Source of the DNA: Carex sylvatica
Taxonomy: Eukaryota; Streptophyta; Magnoliopsida; Poales; Cyperaceae
Direction: 5' to 3'
DNA: 64,000 nt
Assembly (NCBI GenBank): GCA_964058845.1
Contig: CAXKVR010000080.1
Span: 47,118-111,117 of the forward strand
A program made the position numbers and the translations under genes. Shown piece after piece: positions 1-12,606 of this stretch (its first letter is position 1; every line of letters begins with the position of its first letter). A model generated the notes under the pieces. The model was not told the DNA's origin. It saw only the letters and a program-made list of their open reading frames with translations, and ran no database searches.

Positions 1-1756
1 TGCCAATTTATATAGCAAAAATCACTACTTTTAAGTACGAAAAATAGCAAAAAAGCATATGCAAGTAGCCATTTCCTCAAATTATTTCCCGCAAATGTGT
101 TTTAGGCTATTTTTGCATATTTTGGAAAAAGTTGCGTATTTAGGCCGAAAACGAAGCAAAAATATCATATTTAGGCCATTTCTAAAGGTAGCATCAAAAT
201 AAAGCATCACATGGAACATGTAGCACCTCACATGAAGTGCACAACATGCAACATGGTGAAAAACACAGAAAAATTGGCTAAGTCAGGTGTCGTGCGGACT
301 AGAGTTTACTGCATGCGGGCTCAACGCCTAGCTGCATGGGCACACAGATTCAATCTGTTGACTGCTTTGGTTGGATTAAATCTTAGCCGTTGATGCGAAT
401 TTCGAGCAGCAGCCTTCTAGAAGGGACGAGCTTACTTCAATGCCAAGTTTAGCAAAGTTTGAAAGTTTATTTGTGGCAGATTATTTATGGCATGATAGGC
501 TAAAAATAGCCTCCATGACCACCACTACTTCCACATGGCTACAATATTTAGGAATACTATATAAACCCCTCATGTAATAGGATTTAGTGTGCATGTTTTA
601 GTTGTGTAATTCCAGAAATTAGAGTAGAATAGTGTCCAAATTATGGAGAAGGGAAGGAAAGCTCTCGAAGTCCAGAGCAGAAGAAGAAGACGTCATCTAA
701 GGAGGCAAGAGTTCTTCAATATTTAAGGGTTGTGGTTTATGTCTTTCTTATTCCTTTTATTTTGTCATGGCTTTGAGAAGCTAATATTCTCATCTATAGG
801 GTTTGGGTGTATCAAATTCTATATTATGTCTTAATATATTTATTTTTCTCTTATGTCTATTTGAGATTTGGTTATACTTTGTATTATTTTTGAATCTATC
901 ATTGCATACATATTTCTGTTTACTATATGCCAATGTCCTCCACATACCAATAAGTGTTAAGTCATTGTATTTTGATGTGAGTGAAATACAAGTAAGAACT
1001 ATAAACACTTCGGCTAATGAGGCTTAGCAGCGGTTGAAAGATTAGGGTTAGAATGAATGGACTCCCTTAGCAGGATATCAAGTATATATTGCATGTCAAA
1101 TTATAATTAGGAATTTACTTAGTAATAAGTAGGGTTTAGGGATTCTACCTAGTGGGTAGAATGAGGATGTGATTAATTAGGTTGGCTTAAGTAAGTCAAT
1201 TAGATTACATATCATGTAACAATCTAAATTGTTCCCCACAAACCGATAGAAAGATCAGAAAACCTTCCAAATTCACATAAGACTGAAACCCTTGGTGTCC
1301 AAAGGGAATAATAGTACGGTGTGCAGGTTGCCTTGTGGGATGATCTATATCGCATGCGGTGGTGACAGTTCCGTATGCAGATGGATAAGAACATCATAAA
1401 TATATTATGATTGATTTAGAAGGAGATTACCTGAACCCTAGAGGCTCCCTATTTCTGTGATTTACTTACAATTAGCACCTCTGCCTTAAATATAAACAGA
1501 GAAAACTGTATACAAATATTTATCTATTTTATTACAACAAATAACTCAATCAAACTTGACTAGTATACGTTGTTAATCAAACTATAAACCTAGACTAGTA
1601 TACGTTGTTAATCATTTAAAGATCTATCATTGTGGATCGACACCCAACACTACTACATGGTAGGATCATGCGCTTGTGATTCGAATAAAAGTAAAATTAG
1701 GGTAACTAAGTACATTTTTATATATTCAAGATTAGTAATACCAATTTGGTCCATCA
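1..1756 (+). mobile_element. Decayed Athila-type (Ty3/gypsy) 5' LTR
   Basis: The stretch begins TGCCAATTTATATAGC and ends CCATCA directly before a degraded tRNA-Asp-like primer site (about 1761-1782), as in the intact Athila element at 26841. It holds a TATA-like box near 558 and, near its 3' end (about 1631), the GTGGATCGACACC signature also seen near the 3' ends of the other two Athila LTRs in this window. The first 530 bp recur, diverged, at 45021-45486 and 48325-48390, so it is a dispersed repeat. Two dyads (centres 1354.5 and 1375.5, 21 bp apart) carry the family word CGCATGCGG / CCGTATGCAG. Short reading frames here are not credible genes. The true 5' end may lie just outside the window. 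Confidence 0.6.
558..565 (+). promoter_or_regulatory. TATA-like box of the LTR
   Basis: TATATAAA sits in a GC-poor context and is followed by ACCCCTCATG, as expected of a core promoter in an Athila-type LTR. The assignment rests on its position inside the inferred LTR; there is no transcript evidence. Confidence 0.4.
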
Positions 1757-2610
1757 AGCTTTTTCGCGTCATTGCCGGAAATAGAGTAAGAATTCTCCAA
1801 TTATAGAGATTCTTGCACTATCATTAGGCATTTAACAACAACTGGGACTTTGTCAAAAACTTTTATTTTATGCACTTTTATTTTTACATTTTAATTTTAG
1901 TACTTTACTTTATTTTCTTTTTTTATCTTTGGGAAAAACATTATTGTTATAAATTCCCTCCTATAGGAAGAAAATTTATACATTCATATCCCCCAAAGAA
2001 AGTGTGTTCGAAGACAAGCTTGAGTTCCAGGTTTGATATGAACATAAATTTTAGAGTAGATAATTCTTTCAAACCTAATGAATTGCCAACTATACTTACA
2101 ATCTAGCTTTGAGGAAGCATCCGAATTTCTCCTACAGAAGCAACCAAACAGGTCAGCAGTCGGTCTATCGATCACCTATTGCAACAAGGTGTCCCAATCA
2201 TCATCCCCTTCTAGCATTAGGGCTCGGATAAACGATGGATAGACTCCTTAGACACTAAGAGAGGATTAGTAACTCTGTTTCATCCTCCCTGAGTTCCCTA
2301 ACAGGTCAGATAAAGGCCATAAAGGAATGTACTTGTTGCGAAAGTAAAAACCTTGTTACTCATTCTCACAAAACTTGCAAAACCATTGCAATCCGAAGGG
2401 GCATCAACCATTTACAATCTGAAAAACCCCCACAGCTATCTCCAATGCATAGGTCCTCTGAACTAATGCCGCATGCGGCATCCAGAGACCACATACGAAG
2501 TAACCCTACACCGTATGGCTCTGAAAAAGGTAAAATCATGCCGCATGCGATCTCAGATGAACCGCTAAGCATACATAAGACTCCATGAGCTCAGCAGATG
2601 GCCTAGGAAA
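1757..2610 (+). mobile_element. Leader/internal remnant of the same Athila-type element
   Basis: It starts with a mutated primer site (TCGCGTCATTGCCGG compared with GGCGCCGTTACCGG in the intact element). A T-rich leader follows that resembles the leader of the element at 28300. No gag frame survives. Between 2468 and 2550 are more CCGCATGCGG-type dyads with centres at 2473.5, 2493.5, 2515.5 and 2545.5. The element is cut off where the 81-bp tandem array begins, at about 2620-2636. Confidence 0.5.
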
Positions 2611-2635
2611 GTGTTATTACTCAGTGAAATGAACC

Positions 2636-5600
2636 AATCTACAAATAATCCTAATTCAACACTCCAATTGAAGGTGTTTGCAGCATTCTAATAGTGTCTC
2701 CATATGGCAAGAGAAGAGGGTGGTTGCAACCCTAATACAACACTCCAATTGAAGGCCTTTACAACACTCTAGAAGTGTCTCCAAATGGCAAGGGAATAAG
2801 GTAATTTCAACACTAATACAACACTACAATTGAAGGTCCTTGCAGCACTCAAGTAATGTTTGTAGATGACAAGAGAATATGGTAGTTGCAACCCCAATAC
2901 AACACTCCAGTTTAAAGTCTTTGCAGCACACTAGTAGTGTCTCCAGATGGCAAGAGAAGAGGGTGGTTTCAACCCTAATACAAGACTCCAATAGAAGGTA
3001 GTAGTGTCTCCATGTGGTAAGATAAGATGGTAATTGAAGCTTCCATACAACACTCCAATTGAAGGTCATTGTTGCACTCTTATAGTGTCTCTAGATGACA
3101 AGAAAAGAGGCTGGTTTCAACCCTAAAACAAGACTGCAAAAGAAGGTGTTTGCAACACTCTAGTGTTGTCTCCTATTGGGAAGATAAGATGGTAATTGCA
3201 ACCCCAATACAATACTTCAATTGAAGATCATTCTTGCACGCTTGTAGTATCTCTATATGGTAAGAAAGAAGGGTGGTTGCAACCCAAATATAACACTCGA
3301 ATTGAAAGTCTTTGCAAAACTCTAGTAGTGTCTCAAGATGACAAGAGTAGAGCATAGCTGCAATCCAAATACAACACTCGAAGTGAAAGTCTTTATTTCA
3401 CTATAGTAGTATCTCCATATGGCATGAGAAGTAAGTGCTCGCAACCCTAATACAAGACTCCAATTGAAGGTCTTTGCTGCACTCTAATAGTGTCTCCAAA
3501 TGGCAAGAGAAGAGGGTAGTTGTAACCCTAATACAACACTCCTGTTGAAGGTATTTGTAATACACTAGTAGTGTCTCCAAATAGGAAGAGAATAGTGTAG
3601 CTCAAATTCTAATATAACACTCCAATTCAAGGTCTTTGTAGCACACTAGTAGTGTCTTTATAAGACAAAATAAGAGGGTAGTTGCAACTCTAGTTCAACA
3701 CTACAATTAAAGGTCTTCGCAGCACTCTTGTTGTGTCTCCAGATGGCAGCAGAAAAGGGTAGTTTTAACCTTAATACAACACTCAAATTCATGGTGTTTG
3801 CAGCACTCTAGTAGTGTCTCCATATGGCAAGAGAAGAGGGTGGTTGCAACTCTAATACAACACTCTAATTGATGGATTTTACAGCAATCTAATACTGTCT
3901 CCAAATGTCAAGGGAAGAGGGTAGTTGCAACCCTAGTACAACACTTCAATTAAAGGTCTTTGTAGCACTCTAGTAGTGTATCCATATTGCATGAGAAGAG
4001 GATACTTGAAACCCTAATACAACACTCCAATTCAAAGTCTTTGTATCACACTAGTAGTGTCTCCAAACGGCAAGAGAACATGATTGTTGCAACCCTAATA
4101 CAATACTACTATTGAAGGTCTTTGTAGCACAATAATGTATCCATAAGAAAACAAAAGAGGGTAGTTGCAACCCTAATTCAACACTCTAGTGGTGTCTCCA
4201 ATGACAAGACAAGAGGGTGTTTGCAACCCTAATACAATACTCCAATTGAAGGTGTTTGCAGCACTCTAGTATTGTCTTCATATGGCAAGAAAAGTGGGTG
4301 GTCGCAAACCTAATGCAATACTTCGATTAAAGGTTTTTACAACACTCTAGAAGTGTTTTCAAATAAGAAGGGAAGTGGGTAATTGCAACCCTAATACAAC
4401 ACTCCATTTTATGGTCTTTACAGCACTCAAGTAAAGTTTCCCTATGACAAGAGAATAGGGTAGTTGAAACCCCAATATAACACTCCAGTTGAAGGTCTTT
4501 GCAGCACACTAGTAGTGTCTTCAGATAGAACGAGAAGAGTAAAGTTGCAACCCTAATACAACACTCTGATTTAAGGTGTTTGCGTCACTCTAGTAGTGTC
4601 TCCAGATGGAAAGAGAAGAGGGTGATGGAAATCCTAATACAACACTCCAATTGAAGGCTTTCGCGGCACACAAGCAGGGTCTCCATACGGCAAGAGAAGT
4701 GGGTGCTCGCAACCCTAATACAACATTTCAATTGAATGTCTTTGCAGCACTCAAGTAGTGTTTCTAGATTCCATGAGAAAAAGGTTGTAACCCACTAATA
4801 CAACACTTCAATTTAAAGTCTTTCTAGCACACTAATAGTGTCTCGAAATGACTAGAGAAGAGAGTATTTGCAACTCTGATACAACACTCAAATTGAAGGT
4901 CTTTGCAGCAGGCTAGTAGTGTCTCCATATGACATAACAAGTAGGTACTGTCTCAATATGACTAGAGAAGATGATAGTTGCAACCCCAATTCAACACTCC
5001 AATTTAAGGTGTTGACAACACTTTAGTAGTGTCTCCAAATGACAAAGAAAGAGGGTGTTCGCAACCCTAATACAATACTCCGAGTGAATGTCTTTGAAGC
5101 ACTCTAATAGTGTATCTGTACGGCAAGAGAAGATGATAGTTGAAATCCTAATACAACACTCCAATTGAAGGTGTTTGCAGCATTCTAGTAGTGTCTCCAG
5201 ATAGAAAGAGAAGAGGGTGGGCGCAACTCCAATACAACACTCCAATTGAAGGCATTTGCGACAGACTAGTAGTGTATTCATATGTCAAGAGATGAGGATA
5301 GTTGCAACCCCAATACAACACTCCATTTAAAGGCCTTTTCAGCACTCAAGTAGTGTCTCCAGATGGCAAGAGAAGAGGGTGGTTTCAACTCTAATACAAG
5401 ATTCCAATGGAAGGTGTTTGTAACACTCTAATAGTGTCTCCAGGTGGCAAGATAAGAGGGTAATTGCAACCCCAATACAACACTCCAACTGTAGGTCTTG
5501 GCTACGTTCTAGTAGTATCTCCAGATGACAAGAGTAGAGCGTAGTTGCAATCCAAAAACAACACTCGGGTTGAAAGTCTTTGTTGCACTGTAGTAGTGTC

Positions 5601-8600
5601 TCCATATGGCAAGAGAAGTAAGTGGTCGCAACTCTAATACAATTCTCCAATTGAAGGTCTTTGCAACCCTCTAATTGATGGCAAGGGAAGAGGGTAGTTG
5701 CAACCCAAATACAATACTTCAATTCAATGTCTTTGTAGCACTCTAATAGTGTCTTCAAATGGCAAGGGAAGAGGGTAGTTGCAACCCTAATACAAACACT
5801 CCAATTGAAGGTCTTTGTAACACTCTAGTAATGTCTTTATATGGTAAAAGAAGAGAGTAGTTGCGACTCTAATAAAGTATTTCAATTAAATGTCTTGGTT
5901 GAACTCTCGTAATGTATCCATATGGCAAGAGAAGAGGTTACTTGCAAACCTAATACAGCACTCAAATTGAAGGTGTTTGCTGCGTTCTAGTAGTGTCTCC
6001 ATATAGCAAGAGAATAGGGTAGTTGCAACCCCAATATATCACTCCAATCTAAGGTTTTTGCAGCACACTAGTAGTGTCTCTATATGGAAAGAGAAGAGGG
6101 TGGTTTCAACCCTAATACAAGACTCCAATAGAAGGTGTCTGTAACACTCTAATAGTGTCTCCAGGTGGCAAGATAAGAGGGTAATTGTAACCCTAATACA
6201 ACACTCCAATTGTAGGTCTTTGTTGCAGTCCAGTAGTGTCTCCATATGGTAAGAGAAAAGTGTGGATGCCACTTGGATACAACACTCCAATTGAATGTCT
6301 ATGCAACACTCCAGTAGTGTCTCCCAATGACAAGAGTAGAGCGTAGTTGCAATTGAAATAAAACACTCAATTGAAAGTCTGTGTTTCACTCGAGTAGTAT
6401 CTCTATATGGCATGAGAAGTAGGTCGTCTAAACGCTAATACAATACTCCAATTGAAGGTCCTTGCAGCACTCTAGTAGTGTCTCCAAATGTCAAGGGAAG
6501 AGGGTAGTTGCAACCCTAATACAATACTCCAATTGAAGGTCTTTGTAGCACTCTAGTAGTGTCTTTATATGGTAAGAGAAGAGAGTGGTTGCAACCCTAA
6601 TACAACATTCCAATTAAAGGTCTTTGTTACACTCTAGTATTATATCCATATAGCAAGAGAAGAGGGTAGTTGCAACCCTATACAGCACTCCAATTGAAGG
6701 TCTTTGTAGCACTCCAGTAGTGTCTTCATATGTTAAGAGAAAAGGGTGATTGCAACCCAAATGCAACACTCCAATTGAAGGCCTTAAAGGCACCCTAGTA
6801 GTGTTTTCAGATTACAAGAGAAGTTGGTGGTCGCAATCTTAATACAACACTCCAATTGAAGGTATTTGCAGCACTCTAATAGTGTCTCCAAATGGCAAGG
6901 GTTAAGAGTAGTTGCGTCCCTAATACAACACTCCAATTGAAGGTCTTTGTAACACTCTAGTAGTGCATCCATATAGAAGGGAAGAGGATAGTTACATCCC
7001 TAATACAACACTCCAGTTTAAGGTGTTTGCAGCACTCTAGTAGTGGCTCTAGATGGAAAGAGAAGAGGGTGATGGAAACCCTAATACAAAACTCCAATAA
7101 GGCCTTCACGGCGCATTAGCAGTGTGTCCAGACGACAAGAGAAGTGGGTGGTTACAACCCTAATACAACACTTCAATTGAATGTCTTTGTAGCAATTGAG
7201 TAGTGTCTCCATATGACATGAGAAGTGGGTCGTCACAACCCTAATACAATTCTCCAATTAAAGGTCTTTGCAGCACTCTAATAGTGTCTCCAAATGGCAA
7301 GGGAAGAGGATATTTGCAGCCCAAATACAATCCAGTTCAAGGTATTTACAGCACACTTGTAGTGTATCCATATGGCAAGAGAAGAGAGTAGTACAACACT
7401 CCAATTGAAGGCCTTCGCAGCACACTAATAGTCTTCAAATGGCAAAGGTAGAGGTAGTTGGAACTCTAATACAACACTCCAATTGAAGGTCTTTGTAACA
7501 CTCTAGTAGTGTCTTTATATGGTAAAAAAAAAGAGTGGTTGCGACCCTAATAAATATTCCAATTTAAGGTCTTTGTAGCACTCTCGTAGTGTATCCATAT
7601 GAAAAGAGAAGAGGGTAGGTGCAACCCTAATACAACACTCCAATTAAAGGTGTTTGCAGTTATAGTAGTGTCTCCGTATGGCAAGAGAAGATGGTAGTTA
7701 CAACCTTAATACAACACTCCAATTGAAGGTCTTTGCGGTACACTAGTAGTGTCTTCAGATTGCAAAAGAAGTGGGTGGTCGCAATCCTAATGCAACACTC
7801 CAATTGAAGTTCTTTGCAGAACTCTAATATTGTCTCCAAATGGTAGGTGCAACCCTAATACAACACTCCAATTGAAGGTCTTTGTAACAATCTAGTAGTG
7901 TATCCATATAACAAGAGAAGATGATAGTTACAACCGTAATACAACACTCCAATTTAAGGTGTTTACAGCTGTCTAGCAGTGTTTGCAAATGGAAGAGAAG
8001 AGGATGGCGGCAACCCTAATACAACACTCCAATTGAATGTCTTTGTGGCACTCTAGTAGTGTCTCCAAATGACAAGAGAAGACGGTAGTCGCAACTTTAA
8101 TACAACACTCCAATTGAAGGTATTTGCAGTACACTAGTAGTGTGTCCATATGGAAAAACAATAGGGTAATGTCTCAATATGACTAGAGAGGAGGTTAGTT
8201 GCAACCTTAATTCAACACTCAAAATGATGGTGTTTGTAGCACTTTATTTGTGTATCCAGATGGCAAGAGAAGATGGTGGTGACAACCCTAATACAACACT
8301 CCAATTGAAGGCCTGTGCAACACTCAAGAGTGTCTCCAAATGGCAAGGGGAGAGGATAATTTCATCATTAATACAACACTACAATTAAAGGTCTTTGCAT
8401 CACTCAAGTAATGTTTGTAGATGACAAGAGAATAGGGTAGTTGCAACCCCAATACAACACTCTAGTTTAAGGTCTTTGCAACACGCTAGTAGTGTCTCTA
8501 GATGGCTAGAGAAGAGGGTGGTTTCAACCGTAATACAAGATTCCAATAGAAGGTGTTTGCAACACTCTAGTAGTGTCTCCAGGTGGCAAGATAAGATGGT

Positions 8601-11600
8601 AATTGTAGCTGCCATAGAACACTCTAATTGAAATTCGTTGTTGCACTCTTATAGTGTCTCCATATGGTAAGAGAAGAGGGTGGTTGCAAACCAAATACAA
8701 CACTTCAATTGAAAGGCTTTGCAAAACTCTAGTAGTGTCTGCAGATGACAAAAGTAGAGCGTAGTTGCAATCCAAATACAAGACTTGAATTGAAAGTCTT
8801 TGTTGCACTCTTGTAGTGTCTCGATATGGCAAGTGAAGAGGGTAGTTGCAACTCTAATTCAACACTCATTCTTCGATGAAGCAAGAGTAACACTAATCCG
8901 AGAATAGTACTATTCTTTTGAGCTATTCAATGTTTGGATGGAGCAAGAATAGCACTAACCCACTGTACTCTGTTTGTCTTATATGGGTTCACTATTCTAC
9001 TAACCCAACGAAAAGTTGGGTTAACAATTCTCAAACTCGTGATTAGCTCTATTCTTACTCTATTAATTGTTTCATCCAAACGTACCCATAGAGTCTATAG
9101 ATGGTCAAAGAAGATGATGGTTGCAACTATAATACTATAGTCCAATGGAAGAATGCCTTTGGAGCACACTAGTAGTGTCTCCAGATGGCAAGAGAATTGG
9201 TGATTGCAACCCTAATACGACACTCCAATTGAAGGTCTTTGCAATATTCTTTAAGTGTCTCCAAATGACAAGGGAAGAGGTAGTTGCAACCCCAATACAA
9301 CACTCCATTTGGAGGCCTTTGCAGCACACAAGTAGTGTCTCCAGATGGCAAGAGAAGAGGGTGGTTTCAACTCTAATACAAGATTTCAATGGAAGGTATT
9401 TGTAACACTCTAGTAGTGTCTCCAGGTGGCAAGATAAGAGGGTAATTGCAACCCCAATACAACACTCCAACTGTAGGTCTCTGCTACGTTCTAGTAGTGT
9501 CTCCAGATGACAAGAGTAGAGCGTAGTTGCAATCCAAAAACAACACTCGAGTTGAAAGTCTTTGTTGGACTGTTGTAGTGTCTTCATAAGGCAAGAGAAG
9601 TAAGTGGTCGCAACTCTAATAAAAATCTCCAATTGAAGGTCTTTGCAACACTCTAATTGAGTCTTCAAATGGCAAGGGAAGAGGGTTGTTGCAATCCTAA
9701 TACAACACTTCAATTGAATATCTTTGTATCACTCTAATAGTGTCTCCACACTCCAATAGAAGAGGGTGGTTGCAACCCAAATACAACACTCCAATTGAAA
9801 TTCTTTGCAAAACTCCAGTAGTGTCTCCAGATGACAAAAGTAGAGCGTAGTTGCAATCCAATTGAAAGTCTTTGTTGCACTCTAGTAGTGTCTCGATATG
9901 GCATTTGAAGTTGGTGGTCACAACACTAATACAAGACTCCAATTGAAGGTCTTTGTAGCACTCTAATAGTGTCTCCAAATGGCAAGGGAAGAGGGTAGTT
10001 GCAACCCTAATACAACGCGCAAATTAAAGTTCTTTGTAGCACACTAGTAGAGTATCCATATGGGAAGAGAAGAGGGTTGTTGTAACTCTAATACAGCACT
10101 CCAATTCAAGGTCTTTGTAGCACACTAGTAGTGTCTGGGAAGATAATAGTGTCGTTCAAACTCTAATAGAACACTCCAATTCAAGGTCTTTGTAGCACAC
10201 TAGTAGTGTTTCTATATGACAAAATGAAAGGGTAGTTGCAACTCTAATTCCACATAACAATTAAAGGTCTTCGCAGCACTCTAGTTGTGTCTCTAGGTGG
10301 CAGTAGAAGAGGGTAGTTGCAACCCTAATACAACACTCCAATTGATGGATTTTACAGCAGTCTAATACTGTCTCCAAATGACAAGGGAAGATGGTAGTTG
10401 CAACCCTAGTGCAACACTTCAATTGAAGGTCTTTGTAGTACTCTAGTAGTGTATCCATATGGCAAGATAAGAGGGTAGTTGTAACTCTAATACAACACTC
10501 TAATTGAAAGTCTTTGTATCACACTAGTAATGTCTCAAATGGCGAGAAAACATGGTACTTGCAACTCTTATGCAACACCTCAATTGAAAGTCTTTGCAGG
10601 ACTCTAGTTGTGTCTCCAGATGGCCCGAGAAAAAGGTGGTTGTATCCTCAGTACTACACTTCAATTGAAGGTCTTTGTAGCACACTAGTCGTGTCTCCAA
10701 ATGACAAGACAAAAGGTTAGTTCCAATCCTAATACAGCACTCCAATTTACGGTGTTTGCAGCACTCTAGTATTGTCTTCAAATGGCAAGAGAAATGGGTG
10801 TTCGCAACCCTAATACAGCACTCCAATTAAAGGTCTTTGCAACACTCTAGAGTTGTCTCCAAACAAGGGAAGTGGGTAATTGCAACCCTAATAAAACACT
10901 CTATTTTAAGGTCTTTACAGCACTCAAGTAAAGTTTGCAGATACCAAGTGAATAGGGTAGTTGAAGTTCTTTGCGACACATAGTGTCTACATATGACAAG
11001 ATAAAAGGGTAATTACAACCCTCATACAACACTCCAATTGAATGTCTTTTGTTGCACTCTAGTAGTGTCTTTATATGGTAAGAGGAGAGGGTAGTTGCAA
11101 CCATAATAAAACTTTCCAATTAAAGGTCTTTGTTGCACTCTAGTAGTGTGTATCCATATGGCAAGAGAAGAGGGTAGTTGCAACCCTAATTCAACACTCC
11201 AATTTAAGGTGTTTGCAACACTCTGTGTGTCCAGATGGAAAGAGAAGAGGGTGGTGGAAACCCAACTACAACACTCCAATTTAAGCCCTATCTGACACAC
11301 TAGCAGTCTCTCCATACAGCAAGAGAAGTGGGTGGTCGCAACCCTTTTTAGTACTCTAGTAGTGTTTCTAGATGGCACAATAAAATGTTAGTTGTAACCC
11401 TAATACAACACTTCAATTGAAAGTCTTTGTAGCACACTAATAATGTCTCCAAATGATGAGAGAAGAGGGTGGGGGCAACCCTAATACAACACTCCAATTG
11501 AAGGCATTTTCAGCAGTAGTGTATTCATATGGCAAGAGAAGAAAATAGTTGCAACCCTAATACAACACTCTAATTGAAGGTCTTTGCAGCACTCCAGTAG

Positions 11601-12606
11601 TGTCTCCAGATGGAAATAGAAGAGGGTCTTCACAGCACTCTAGTAGGTTCTGCAGATGGAAACCCTAATATAACACTACAATTGTAGGCCTTTGTGACAC
11701 ACTAGCAGTGTCTCCAGACGGCAAGAGAAATGGGTGGTCGCAACCCTAATACAACACTTCAATTCAATGTCTTTGCAACACTCTAGTTGTGTTTCTAGAT
11801 GGCACAAGAAGAGGGTAGTTGTAACTCTAATACAACACTTCAATTGAAAATCATTCTAGCACATTAATAGTGTCTCCAAATTACAAGAGAAGAAGGTAGT
11901 TGCAACTCTATTACAACACTCCAATTGAAGGTCTTTACAACATACTAGTAGTATCTCCATTTGGCAAAACAAGCGGGTACTGTCTCAATATGACTAGAGA
12001 AGAGGATAGTTGCCACCCAAACTCAACTCTCCAATTGAAGGTGATTGCAGCACTTTAGTAGTGTCTCCATATGGTAAGAGAAGAGGGTGGTTACAACCCT
12101 AATACAACACTCCAATTAAAGGTCTTTGTTGCACTCTAGTTGTGTATCTGTATGGCAAGAGAAGAGGATAGTTCCAACCCTAATACAACACTCCAATTAA
12201 AGGTGTTTGCAGCACTCTAATAGTGTCTCCAGATGGAAAGAGAAGAGTGTGGGGGCAACCCGAATACAACACTCCAATTGAAGGCATTTGCAGCAGACTA
12301 GTTGTGTCTCTAGATGACAAACGAAGTGGGTGGTCGCAATCCTAATACAACACTTCAATTAAAGGTCTTTGCAGCACTCTAGTAGTGTCTCCAGATGGCA
12401 AGAGAGGGCAACATTAAAATTAATGGTCTTTGTAGCACTCTTGTAGTGTATCCATATGTCAAAAGAAAATGGTAGTTGCAACCCTAATACAAAAATTCAA
12501 TTAAAGGTGTTTGCAGCACTCTAGTAGTGTCTCCATATGACAAGAGAAGAGGGTAGTTTCAACCCTTATACAACACTCTAATTGAAGGCCTTTGTAGGAC
12601 CCTAGT
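2636..12606. repeat. 81-bp tandem array, block 1 (about 120 diverged monomers)
   Basis: A monomer of about 81 bp is repeated head to tail; landmarks such as ACTCCAATTGAAGG recur at 2661, 2742 and 2823. On the plus strand it reads roughly CAACCCTAATACAACACTCC, AATTGAAGGTCTTTGCAG, CACTCTAGTAGTGTCTCC, ATATGGCAAGAGAAGAGGG. Copies differ by many substitutions and small indels. Because 81 is divisible by three, the minus strand shows long frames with a 27-residue period (core LECCKDLQLECCIRVATTLF), up to 192 aa at 9135-9713. Stops and frameshifts cut them at irregular places and I see no promoter or conserved start, so I treat it as a minisatellite. Multi-monomer blocks are themselves duplicated (5341-5700 and 9323-9690). 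Confidence 0.93.
8865..9130. mobile_element. MITE-like inverted-repeat insertion in the array
   Basis: The 81-bp monomers stop at about 8865 and resume near 9135. The intervening DNA has terminal inverted repeats GTTTGGATGGAGCAAGAATAG (8932 on) and, inverted, TTTCATCCAAAC ending at 9081, with subterminal AGTAAGAATAGAGCTA. A further partial left-arm copy (GATGAAGCAAGAGTAACACTAA) lies at about 8875. There is no coding capacity. A non-autonomous DNA transposon is the best reading; the superfamily is unclear and I could not fix a target duplication. Confidence 0.55.

Noticed and set aside
8865..9130. Degenerate gene fragment interrupting the array
   Set aside because: Inverted termini GTTTGGATG/CATCCAAAC and lack of coding pattern fit a small DNA transposon better.
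9135..9713. Cys/Leu-rich 192-aa protein gene on the minus strand
   Set aside because: It is seven passes through the 81-bp monomer; length comes from the period being a multiple of three. No promoter, start context or non-repeat part.
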